The notes below the pieces were generated by a model, which did no database searches, was not told the origin of the DNA, and saw nothing but the letters and a program-made list of their open reading frames with translations. Positions 45,239 through 52,610 of a stretch of DNA of 64,000 nucleotides are shown here, piece by piece (the stretch's first letter is position 1; every line of letters begins with the position of its first letter). A program made the position numbers and the translations under genes. Where the stretch lies: positions 1,364,001 to 1,428,000 of the forward strand of contig NZ_LS974202.1 in the NCBI RefSeq assembly GCF_900157305.1, given 5' to 3'. Origin of the DNA: Mesotoga infera (GTDB taxonomy: Bacteria > Thermotogota > Thermotogae > Petrotogales > Kosmotogaceae).

Positions 45239-45366
45239 CACGCCACCTCCTGGCGACTATCCTGGGGAAACTCCATGATACTATCCGGTCTATCTATGAA
45301 GGGTGGAAGTACAACACTACAACCAATACGGTCCTTTCTGATCTCTCCGCTTAACGCTATTTTCAT
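45238..45366 (-). CDS. Small peptide ORF B (42 residues) before the ABC exporter
   Basis: ATG 45366 follows GGGGGTGAAACA. The peptide opens MKIALSGEIRKDRIGCSVVL, contains PPFIDRPDS and ends RQEVA; it has a single Cys16. The stop overlaps the start of ORF C. The sequence differs from ORFs A and C, so it may be a different component (immunity, scaffold or second peptide). It is not recognised. Confidence 0.55.
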   Translation of the reverse strand: MKIALSGEIRKDRIGCSVVLPPFIDRPDSIMEFPQDSRQEVA

Positions 45367-45418
45367 TGTTTCACCCCCTGCGCTTTCGAACCGGGTTTCA
45401 TGGTCCCCGTTTCATCCC

Positions 45419-45526
45419 TCAAAGCCAGAAACAGTAAGGACCAAAAACCTCGTTCTCTCTCTGCTTTTTCTGAATCTTCTTCTGTTCCACTTTCTCGATT
45501 CTTTCGATCTCTACCTTAACCGACAT
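45419..45526 (-). CDS. Small peptide ORF A (35 residues) before the ABC exporter
   Basis: ATG 45526 follows AGGAGGTGGAGTT (GGAGG seven bases away), among the best ribosome sites in the window. The peptide has a charged N-terminal half (MSVKVEIERIEKVEQKKIQ) and an abrupt aromatic end FGPYCFWL. A charged leader followed by a short aromatic, Cys- and Pro-containing tail is the layout of many exported or modified peptides. ORF B begins 52 bases further on. No promoter is seen between it and the terminator at 45555-45590. Confidence 0.6.
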   Translation of the reverse strand: MSVKVEIERIEKVEQKKIQKKQRENEVFGPYCFWL

Positions 45527-45554
45527 AACTCCACCTCCTGGAGAAATGGTTGAC

Positions 45555-45590
45555 AAAAAAAAGGACCGTGGCTGTTACTCGCCACGGTCC
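45555..45590 (-). terminator. Terminator between the 35-aa leader ORF and the peptide-exporter genes
   Basis: On the minus strand GGACCGTGGC and GCCACGGTCC form a perfect ten-base stem with an eight-base loop, followed by TTTTTTTT. It lies 18 bases after the stop of the upstream 35-residue ORF and 28 bases before ORF A. It may work as an attenuator. Confidence 0.93.
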
Positions 45591-45608
45591 TTCAAACATC
45601 GTCTATGG

Positions 45609-45716
45609 TTATACGTCTTTATACCTCACACGACGGATGAAGGCGTGGCAGAATGCGGCATCACCGGAGACCCTGTTAAGGGTGGTGGAAAATCCGGTCT
45701 TAAGTCTCATCATCAT
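45609..45716 (-). CDS. 35-residue leader ORF with its own promoter and terminator
   Basis: ATG 45716 (one of three consecutive ATG codons) follows GGAGG by nine bases. The peptide opens MMMRLKTGFSTTLNRVSGD and ends FCHAFIRRVRYKDV, so it is basic with one Cys. An extended -10 promoter lies just upstream and a strong terminator just downstream, so it is transcribed on its own or as the leader of the exporter operon. An even closer ATG at 45721 gives only a two-codon ORF. It is not recognised. Confidence 0.55.
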   Translation of the reverse strand: MMMRLKTGFSTTLNRVSGDAAFCHAFIRRVRYKDV

Positions 45717-45759
45717 TCCATTACGCCTCCTTTCGAATAGTTTCTCTTTCGCTTGACTG

Positions 45760-45787
45760 ATTATAGCATAAACTATGGAGAAATCAA
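45760..45787 (-). promoter_or_regulatory. Promoter of the leader ORF / peptide-exporter region
   Basis: On the minus strand TTGATT (45782-45787) and TATAAT (45760-45765) have a 16-base spacer, and TGC directly before the -10 makes it an extended -10 element. The 250 bases between here and the divergent binding-protein gene are AT-rich and hold nothing else that I can identify. Confidence 0.8.
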
Positions 45788-46009
45788 AAGTCAATTCCTA
45801 AATATTATTGAATCCGGATTTACTTTTTGACACTTATTTAGTACTGCAATAAATAACTTTGCCTTTGTCGTTGAAATATCTTTTATCATCGCTCCGAAAG
45901 AATCAAAAGACTGAACTATCCTCGAAAGATATCAGTCAATTTCTATAATCCGCTCCTACCAGTATCCCGATACTCAAAACGTTCTTTTCCATAGAGCGGG
46001 TAATTTCGA

Positions 46010-46015
46010 TATAAT
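46010..46015 (+). promoter_or_regulatory. -10 box of the peptide-type binding-protein gene
   Basis: TATAAT lies 29 bases before the GTG start at 46045. The -35 match is poor. Confidence 0.55.
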
Positions 46016-46044
46016 TGAGCTGATGAAAGTTCTGGAGGTTGCCC

Positions 46045-47673
46045 GTGCATAAAATTTCGACTGTTGTTTTACTCGCGCTGCTCGCCGCCACGTTACTATC
46101 GAGGGATTTGACGGTTCGATCTAACAACTCATGTTTCGACCTCGAAGAAATTTCCGGTGGATCCATCTCTCTCCCGATAGATACTACCGGCCACTTCCTA
46201 CCGGGCCTTGAGCTGGTCCGGGGGGATCTCTGGGTAACGGCCGCCACTCAGGACCCGCTTTTTTTGAAGCTTAGCGGTGATAGAATCGAGCCTTCGCTCG
46301 TAGAAGAATGGGAGTGGAGGGACGGGAATAAAGAGCTGTATATAAGGCTTAGAGATGACATCCGCTGGTTCGACGGAACTCCGATTACTACGAGCGATCT
46401 GGAATATTCGTTGGCGATCTGGAAAGCTAGCGAAGACTCGCGACTCTACAAGATTCTGAACAATCCCGCTTACGTGAAGATGAAAACTTTGGATAGCAAG
46501 AGCGCCGTTTTCTATTTCAATCGGCCATTTCCCGAGTTCACCGGTTATCTAAGGACGGGATTGCTGGCCAGACACATCTACGAAGGGAAGCTTGGATTGA
46601 AACCTGGAGAGGTGTCTGCCAGCCAGTATTCGGGCAAACCTCCCCTGGAGGCCACCTCAGGACCTTTTTATCTGGCGGAGGGGAGCAAGAAGGGAAATAT
46701 AATACTCAAGAGAAATCCCCAATGGCACGGTGGAAAAGGCTCGGAACACTACCCGCTATACTTCACCGAGTGGCCCGAACATGCCCTTCTTGACGAAATA
46801 AGACTGATAGAAGAGGCCGATCAGGAAGAGAGAATAAAGATGTTCCTGAACGGTGAGCTAAGCATGCTCTTCAACGAAGAAAACGCCGCGACGGAGCTCA
46901 TAAACGGCGCAAAGAATGGAAATTACAGATACGAATTCACTCCCGACGGTTCTTATTACGCTTTGATTCTCAATCACAGGAACGAATTCCTCTCTAAGAG
47001 CTCTGTGAGAAAGGCCCTGAGAATGGCTCTGGACGTCGAGAAACTGTCGGGAACGATCGGGATCGGCTCTACCGGGGCCCTTCTGCCCATAGATGCCCGA
47101 ACAGCTCTTCTTCAAGAGCTCTTGACGCAGATCGGAGAGTTTCCCTACGATGCGGGAAGAGCAAAAGAGCTCCTCGCGGGTGCCGGGTACGGGAAGGGAT
47201 ACACCCTTACGATCAAGGTTCACCAGGGAGTAGATAAGAAGTTCACGGACATGCTGGCGAAGATGTGGAAGGAGATCGGAGTGGATCTGAAGGTGGAGAG
47301 ACTCGACTGGGGAAGTCTGCTAGGCGACGTGTATTCGGCCGACTACGATCTGGCCTTTTTCAGGGTTGAAGCATTCGATTATCCGGAGATCGCTCCCTGG
47401 GCGGTTGAGAACGCCGACGACTTAAAAACCGGCTGGGAAGTGGGATATGTGAATCCACAATTGTTCAGAATAGAGAGAAAAGCTATTACCGAGGGGCTAT
47501 GGAAGAACAGGATCCCGTACTACCTGGGAGCCATGAAGTTATGGCTCGAAGATATGCCGATCATAGTGATATCCTATAGTCAGAAGGTCACGTTCTGGAG
47601 GCGAGAATTGAATGGACCGGTACCGGGGAGTGGAGAACTGTTCGACAACCTGGCCGAATGGTTCGTGCGCTGA
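46045..47673 (+). CDS. Orphan oligopeptide-type ABC substrate-binding protein (family 5)
   Basis: GTG 46045 lies six bases after GGAGG; two residues more are possible from a TTG. The 542-residue protein has a signal-like hydrophobic start (ISTVVLLALLAATLLS). It shows the SBP_bac_5 signature region (EPSLVEEWEWRDGNKELYIR followed by RDDIRWFDGTPITTSDLEYS) and a repeat of the fold (SVRKALRMALDVEKL). Such proteins bind peptides, nickel or some oligosaccharides. No Opp/Dpp permease or ATPase is adjacent, so it is an orphan. It is divergent from four small peptide ORFs and an exporter. The alpha-alpha-toroid gene follows 31 bases later. Confidence 0.9.
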   Translation: MHKISTVVLLALLAATLLSRDLTVRSNNSCFDLEEISGGSISLPIDTTGHFLPGLELVRGDLWVTAATQDPLFLKLSGDRIEPSLVEEWEWRDGNKELYIRLRDDIRWFDGTPITTSDLEYSLAIWKASEDSRLYKILNNPAYVKMKTLDSKSAVFYFNRPFPEFTGYLRTGLLARHIYEGKLGLKPGEVSASQYSGKPPLEATSGPFYLAEGSKKGNIILKRNPQWHGGKGSEHYPLYFTEWPEHALLDEIRLIEEADQEERIKMFLNGELSMLFNEENAATELINGAKNGNYRYEFTPDGSYYALILNHRNEFLSKSSVRKALRMALDVEKLSGTIGIGSTGALLPIDARTALLQELLTQIGEFPYDAGRAKELLAGAGYGKGYTLTIKVHQGVDKKFTDMLAKMWKEIGVDLKVERLDWGSLLGDVYSADYDLAFFRVEAFDYPEIAPWAVENADDLKTGWEVGYVNPQLFRIERKAITEGLWKNRIPYYLGAMKLWLEDMPIIVISYSQKVTFWRRELNGPVPGSGELFDNLAEWFVR

Positions 47674-47704
47674 ACGGTTTCCGGAAATCGAAGGAGGGCG
47701 AAAT

Positions 47705-48628
47705 TTGCTTGTATTGAGAAAAGAAGATCTCTGGAAGATCAAGTATTTCATGCAGGATTATGGCAGAGATCTTGAAAGAAAGCTGTTCTCCTATCTATAC
47801 GAAGAAGATCTGTGCGATAAGGTTATCGAGGAGCTATCCAGATACCAGAACGAAGACGGTGGCTTTGGAAACGCGCTAGAACCTGATTTTAGACTTCCGC
47901 ACTCTTCACCGATGGCAACATCGGTGGCCTTTCAGATTATCGTGAAACTCGATTGCGACAGCGCCCCCAAGCGGGAGATGATTTCCAGGGCCATGGCATA
48001 TCTGGAGAAGACCTTCATACCTGAAAGAATGGGCTGGTTATCGGTGCCGGAGAGTGTCAACGATTTTCCGCACGCGCCCTGGTGGCATTTCGACAGCGAG
48101 AGGGGCATGTCTCCGATAGACATAAACTGGGGCAACCCGACGGCCGAAATCATAGGTTACCTTCATCGTTACAGGGAGTACACTTCCCTGGATGTGGACG
48201 CGCTGATCGAGAACGCCATCGAGTACCTGAACGGAATGAAGGAATTCGTTTCCTTCCATGAAATCTTCTGTTTCGAGAGGCTTCACAGTCAGCTCGACAC
48301 GGAGAGGGCCGAAAGACTCGAGAATAAAATCGTTCAGGCGGTGAGCAATCTCACCTGTTGTGACGAGGATGAGTGGAAAAGCGAGTACACCGCCCGACCG
48401 CTCGATTTCGCCACCGGTCCGGACAGAACTTTCGGCATCGACGGCGCGCTGATAGAGAAGAACCTCGACTTCTACGTACAGGCTCTTCAGAGCAACGGCA
48501 GAATCAAACCCGCATGGTCGAAGAACATTTACAACGGAGACCTCGCCCCGGCGTGGGATGAATGGTCAGCGATCCTCACTCTCAGGGCGCTCGAGACTTT
48601 GAGGAACTTTGGAAGAGTTGTTCTATAA
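47705..48628 (+). CDS. Alpha/alpha-toroid (prenyltransferase/terpenoid-cyclase-like) protein
   Basis: TTG 47705 follows GGAGG by seven bases, giving 307 residues; upstream in-frame codons lie inside the preceding gene. The sequence contains QNEDGGFGNALEPDFRLPHS and further helix-turn repeats like those of squalene-hopene cyclases and prenyltransferases (the QW-like GGFG turn). The length is only half that of a cyclase, and no DxDD or metal site is seen. Function unknown. It is probably co-transcribed with the downstream eda gene (19-base gap). Confidence 0.7.
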   Translation: MLVLRKEDLWKIKYFMQDYGRDLERKLFSYLYEEDLCDKVIEELSRYQNEDGGFGNALEPDFRLPHSSPMATSVAFQIIVKLDCDSAPKREMISRAMAYLEKTFIPERMGWLSVPESVNDFPHAPWWHFDSERGMSPIDINWGNPTAEIIGYLHRYREYTSLDVDALIENAIEYLNGMKEFVSFHEIFCFERLHSQLDTERAERLENKIVQAVSNLTCCDEDEWKSEYTARPLDFATGPDRTFGIDGALIEKNLDFYVQALQSNGRIKPAWSKNIYNGDLAPAWDEWSAILTLRALETLRNFGRVVL

Positions 48629-48647
48629 AGTGAAAGGAGGAGAGCGC

Positions 48648-49256
48648 ATGAAAGAGATAATCCAATCGGAAAAGATAATGGCCGTGATCAGAAGCGATTC
48701 GGTGGACCGCTGCTTAGAGATAGCCAGGAGTTGCTACCGCGGAGGGATAAAAATACTCGAAATAACCTTCACTGTGCCCGACGCGGCAAAAGCTATTTCG
48801 ATAATCTCCCGGGAGCTTCCGGAGGCTTACGTCGGCGCAGGGACGGTTCTGACTGATGAACAATTCGATCTTGCCGTCCGCAGCGGAGCGAGATACGTTG
48901 TCAGCCCCCATCTCTCCGAAGAGCTCGCGATACACTCCAGAACGACCGAGGCTCTTTATCTTCCTGGAATAATGACTCCCACGGAGTATGTGAAGGCAAC
49001 CGGCCTCGGGCTCTCGATGGTGAAGGTCTTCCCGGGAGATGTTCTCACGCCGGCGTTCGTGAAGTCTCTCAGAGGTCCCTTCCCGGAAGCCAGATGTGTG
49101 GTCTCCGGTGGCGTCAGTCTGGAAAATATAAATCTATGGTTCAAAGCCGGCGCTGCAGCCGTCGGAATCGGCTCCGATCTCACGAAGGGAACGCCCGCGC
49201 AGATAGAGGAAAGGGCAAGACAGTATTCTCAAAAAATCAAGGATCTCCGGTCATGA
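48648..49256 (+). CDS. eda: KDPG/KHG aldolase
   Basis: ATG 48648 follows AAAGGAGGAGAGCGC, giving 202 residues. The TIM-barrel class I aldolase shows GGIKILEITFTVPDAAK (catalytic Glu), GAGTVLTDEQ, LPGIMTPTEYVKA, and MVKVFPGDVL, where Lys forms the Schiff base with pyruvate. It cleaves 2-keto-3-deoxy-6-phosphogluconate to pyruvate and glyceraldehyde 3-phosphate (Entner-Doudoroff or uronate breakdown). No kdgK gene is next to it. Confidence 0.94.
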   Translation: MKEIIQSEKIMAVIRSDSVDRCLEIARSCYRGGIKILEITFTVPDAAKAISIISRELPEAYVGAGTVLTDEQFDLAVRSGARYVVSPHLSEELAIHSRTTEALYLPGIMTPTEYVKATGLGLSMVKVFPGDVLTPAFVKSLRGPFPEARCVVSGGVSLENINLWFKAGAAAVGIGSDLTKGTPAQIEERARQYSQKIKDLRS

Positions 49257-49341
49257 CCCTCGCTTTGACCGTTAAATAACCTTCGATAGTATCGTTTAAT
49301 GATTAACGACGCTAGTCGAGCGATATTATGCCGTATTCTGC

Positions 49342-49361
49342 CTCCCTCCTTTAGGAGGGAG
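49342..49361. other. Hairpin without U-tract between eda and the racemase gene
   Basis: CTCCCTCC-ttta-GGAGGGAG is a strong stem, but no T-run follows on either strand. It may stabilise the 3' ends of the two converging transcripts or terminate weakly. Confidence 0.45.
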
Positions 49362-49369
49362 ATGCGAAT

Positions 49370-50065
49370 TCAACCGTCCGCGAGCGCGAACTGCGCGGCC
49401 GCGGCCGCGTGAATCGCCGTGGTGTCGAAAACGGGAATCTCAACGTCTGACTGCTTTATAAGAAGGGGGATCTCGGTACAACCGAGCACCACTCCTTCGG
49501 CTCCTTCACTCTGGAGTTTCGAGATTATCGATTTATATATCTCTCTTGATTCTTTCGTGAAGACTCCCCTGCAAAGCTCCTGAAAGATTATCCCGTCCAC
49601 GCTCTCCCTGTCACGCTCTTGGGGCACGATCACTTCTATCCCGCGTCTGCCGAAAGCGTCGCGATAATAACCCCTCTCCATCGTGAAGCGTGTCCCGAGA
49701 AGCCCGACGGTCTTGAGGCCGGCCGCGTTTATTCTCTCCGCGACGGCTTCCCCGATTTGAAGGACTTTCAATCCCGACGCTTCTTCGATCTCCCTGACCA
49801 GCAGGTGCATAGTATTTGTACATATCACCAGGAAGTCGGCCCCCGCCCTCTTCAAATCTCTCGATACACCTTCAAGAACGCGGGAGATCCCTTTCCAGTC
49901 GTTGAGCTTCATCATGTCGGCCACCGGCTGGAAGTTTATAGAAACCATCACGCAATCGGCCGAGTGGAGACCGCCGAGTCTCTCTTTGACGGCTTCATTG
50001 AGCAACCGGTAGTACTCCAGCGAAGATTCCCAGCTCATGCCTCCCAGCAATCCGATCCTCTTCAC
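49370..50065 (-). CDS. Aspartate/glutamate racemase family protein
   Basis: The 231-residue protein starts MKRIGLLGGMSWESSLEYYR. It carries the two catalytic cysteine motifs of cofactor-independent amino-acid racemases (VICTNTMHLL and VVLGCTEIPLLI). The GGMSWESS opening is that of the YgeA/aspartate racemase branch. It interconverts D and L forms of an acidic or broad-range amino acid. It overlaps the upstream hydrolase by four bases. Confidence 0.92.
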   Translation of the reverse strand: MKRIGLLGGMSWESSLEYYRLLNEAVKERLGGLHSADCVMVSINFQPVADMMKLNDWKGISRVLEGVSRDLKRAGADFLVICTNTMHLLVREIEEASGLKVLQIGEAVAERINAAGLKTVGLLGTRFTMERGYYRDAFGRRGIEVIVPQERDRESVDGIIFQELCRGVFTKESREIYKSIISKLQSEGAEGVVLGCTEIPLLIKQSDVEIPVFDTTAIHAAAAAQFALADG

Positions 50066-51318
50066 GATCTGACACCGAAGACTTCATCCAGCCAGTCGAG
50101 AAGGACGGCGTTTGAGAGGGGGAGATTGCTGAGCTGGCAGTGTGAGTCGGCCCCTTCGGCCTGCGTGAAGACTCTCAGGCTCGAAGGCCCAGAAACGCCT
50201 TTGACGGCTTCTTCTGCCTGTTCCATCGCACCGGGTCCCTCGCCCTGGCTCACCATTCCCAGGAAGGGCGAGCGGATGTTCTTTATCGCCTCGCCAACGG
50301 TGAATTCCTTCATCCTCTCGAAGGCCGCGAACATTGACCTCTCTCCGTAACGCAGGATGATGTTGAGAATCTGGAGTTTCTTACCCTTGCCCAGATACTC
50401 CTCCGGGATTTCATCGATGTAGTCGAGCCCTATGTCCTGCGGCGAGTTGATGGCTTCTTCACCGGCCACGCCGATCATGTATTTGTAGATGTCCGTTATG
50501 GGCGAATTTGAGATCAAAGCCCTGATTCGGGGCTCGTGAGCGGCCGCCCGCAACGAAAAATATCCGCCGAGGCTTATACCATAAAGGGCTATCTTCGAGG
50601 GATCAACGTCGCCACGCGAGAGCAGATAATCTACCACTTTTGCCACGGCCACTTCGAAATCCGGCCTGAAGGGCGTTTCGGTAGAGAATCTCCTCATGCC
50701 CACCTGACCCGGCCCGTCGAAGAGCAAAACAGCGTAGCCCCTGTTCAGCGCCGCCGCCCCGCTCTGGAAATACATCTCTTCTGAGGTTCCGTCGAAGCCG
50801 CTCATCATAATGATAACTCTCTTTTTTGTCTGGGAGTTTTGTGGAAGCGGCGAGATCCAGTACGCGGGAATGAAATCGTCTCCGTAAGGTATTCTAACGG
50901 CTTCGAACTCGAGATTTGCCGTTCTGAAGGCGTATATGAAGCAATCTCTGCTCTCCATGCCTATGTACCTTGTTTTTGAGTCCCTCGGGTCTCCGTAATA
51001 TTCGGCGGCCCTGAAATAGCTCGAAGCCCTCAAGAAAGCTTCATGTGCGCTCTTCATTCTACCCTTCTGCATCAGATCCAGACCCAGCTTTTTTGACCTG
51101 ATGGCCAGCTCTTTGAACTGCGCCACCCAGGTTTCGGGCTCTTCGGGCCTTATAGCCGGCACGATCGATAATATCTCGCCGACCGTTCCTCCGCCATAAG
51201 AAACCACTCCAAGCGACCTCAAGAGTTGAAAGTTGAACTCAATATCTTCGAATCCCCGGATATCAAATGAACCCCGAAAAACCCTCGCTATTTCTCCTTT
51301 CCCTTCATTCGAAGACAT
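50062..51318 (-). CDS. Alpha/beta hydrolase (FrsA / dipeptidyl-peptidase-like esterase)
   Basis: ATG 51318 follows GGGAGGTGGTCGGA; the GTG at 51327 is in frame. The 418-residue protein has a helical N-terminal domain (LRASSYFRAAEYYGDPRDSK) and a serine hydrolase domain: MMSGFDGTSEEMYFQ, FDGPGQVGMRR, nucleophile elbow ALYGISLGGYFSLRA. A C-terminal His may lie in EGADSHCQLS. This is the layout of 2,6-dihydropseudooxynicotine hydrolase-like enzymes. It is coupled to the racemase gene. Substrate unknown. Confidence 0.85.
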   Translation of the reverse strand: MSSNEGKGEIARVFRGSFDIRGFEDIEFNFQLLRSLGVVSYGGGTVGEILSIVPAIRPEEPETWVAQFKELAIRSKKLGLDLMQKGRMKSAHEAFLRASSYFRAAEYYGDPRDSKTRYIGMESRDCFIYAFRTANLEFEAVRIPYGDDFIPAYWISPLPQNSQTKKRVIIMMSGFDGTSEEMYFQSGAAALNRGYAVLLFDGPGQVGMRRFSTETPFRPDFEVAVAKVVDYLLSRGDVDPSKIALYGISLGGYFSLRAAAHEPRIRALISNSPITDIYKYMIGVAGEEAINSPQDIGLDYIDEIPEEYLGKGKKLQILNIILRYGERSMFAAFERMKEFTVGEAIKNIRSPFLGMVSQGEGPGAMEQAEEAVKGVSGPSSLRVFTQAEGADSHCQLSNLPLSNAVLLDWLDEVFGVRS

Positions 51319-51371
51319 TCCGACCACCTCCCTTGAAAGATTCTATCTGAATACTAGCAGATACAACCCTT

Positions 51372-51400
51372 ATTGTACCGTGCAAAAACAAACGGGACAA
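51372..51400 (-). promoter_or_regulatory. Promoter of the hydrolase-racemase unit
   Basis: TTGTCC (51395-51400) and TACAAT (51372-51377) on the minus strand are separated by 17 bases. Confidence 0.65.
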
Positions 51401-51524
51401 TCAATTATATAAACTCGCGAAAGCGCGCCCCACTCTCCGTTCAAACTGACTATTCGTAATGAACCCGGAGTTTTAAGCAAAAAAAGCCAATCCTTCTGTT
51501 ATTATGAATCCGGAGGTGTTGATT

Positions 51525-52538
51525 ATGAAAAAGACGGTTCTATTTTTGTTTATCATGTTAGCCGTTCTGGGATTTGCCTGGTCCGGGCACGACGCACTGA
51601 CCTATATGATTGTCTCGAAACTCTCCTTGCCTTTGGAGGAATATGTGCAAATAACCCCATATACATACGCTGATGTGGAGGATACCCATCCCTACAATCC
51701 CGCGATAACCGGGTTCTACGATTATCTCGGCAAGAACTATCTGCCAGAGGAAGACAACGATCTCTTCACACCGGTCTTTTCCAATCCCGAACCGGTGAAC
51801 GGTGCGGCCCCCCTGTGGCAGATACTTTCCGTTTATGCTTATGAACCGGACTTGGGTATGGACAAAGAATTGCCGATGGAGGGGGTCGAGAAACTCCTGG
51901 GAGACAGCCAGGGCATCCGCCATATGGAATACAGGCTTCTGTGTTTCATCAGGGTGGGGGAGGTCACCGACATGGTGCAGTACTTCAGCGACCTTTCCGA
52001 GCTGGCCTACGGCAGGGGAGATCACTACTGGGCTTACAGGTTCATGGCCAGGGCGATTCATTACCTTGAAGATGTGGGGCAGCCCTTTCATACCTTTCCC
52101 GCTCCCTTCTTCGAACTGCTGAGGCTGCCGTTCAACATGGACAAGTGGCTGACCGTCTTTGCCAAATATCACTTCGCTTACGATTTCTACGGCGGCTACC
52201 TGCTCTGGGAACAGTACGGACCGCTGGTGAAGGCCATTGACGAAGTGCCGGCCAAGACCATAAAGAGCCCGAGACAGGCGGCCAGCGATCTCAGAGGCTT
52301 CTCGAGGGGAAAGTTGAATCCCGTCTATTATGAACTGAAGCATCTCATGAAGGACGAACTCGAGACTGAAGAAGTGGTCTGGCTGGGAAAGAGTTATTTT
52401 GACGAACTCGCTCGGGCAGGCAAGACGGAAAAACTGGATAAAATGACCGTGGAGATTCTCAGAGAGACGGCCTCTTATGTGAAGGGCTACGTTAATTATA
52501 TGTTCGACAGGTTCGAAGCGATAGATTCGAATATGTGA
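51525..52538 (+). CDS. Secreted zinc phospholipase C / S1-P1 nuclease-like protein, larger paralogue
   Basis: ATG 51525 follows GGAGG by eight bases. The 337-residue protein has a signal peptide ending GFA, leaving Trp19 (WSGHDALTYMIV) as the mature N-terminus. Zinc ligands follow the family order: H179-x3-D183-x5-H189 in IHYLEDVGQPFHTF and H216-x3-D220 in KYHFAYD. It should be an exported zinc phosphodiesterase. It is longer than the copy at 20217, with an insertion between the last ligand pair. A VanX-like peptidase gene follows on the same strand. Confidence 0.78.
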   Translation: MKKTVLFLFIMLAVLGFAWSGHDALTYMIVSKLSLPLEEYVQITPYTYADVEDTHPYNPAITGFYDYLGKNYLPEEDNDLFTPVFSNPEPVNGAAPLWQILSVYAYEPDLGMDKELPMEGVEKLLGDSQGIRHMEYRLLCFIRVGEVTDMVQYFSDLSELAYGRGDHYWAYRFMARAIHYLEDVGQPFHTFPAPFFELLRLPFNMDKWLTVFAKYHFAYDFYGGYLLWEQYGPLVKAIDEVPAKTIKSPRQAASDLRGFSRGKLNPVYYELKHLMKDELETEEVVWLGKSYFDELARAGKTEKLDKMTVEILRETASYVKGYVNYMFDRFEAIDSNM

Positions 52539-52610
52539 AGTTCGCTTTATACAAACCCTCCGATAAGCCCTATCCCGTATAGATAGATCATTTGACCTGG
52601 AGGTGGAAAG

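Noticed and set aside
45143-45553. 136-codon plus-strand frame over the small-peptide region
   Set aside because: It has no ribosome site, and its start lies inside the 5' region of the exporter operon. The three minus-strand ORFs under it have strong ribosome sites and translational coupling.
49342-49361. Terminator call for the CTCCCTCC/GGAGGGAG hairpin
   Set aside because: There is no T-run on either side, so I list it as a hairpin of unknown role, not as a terminator.
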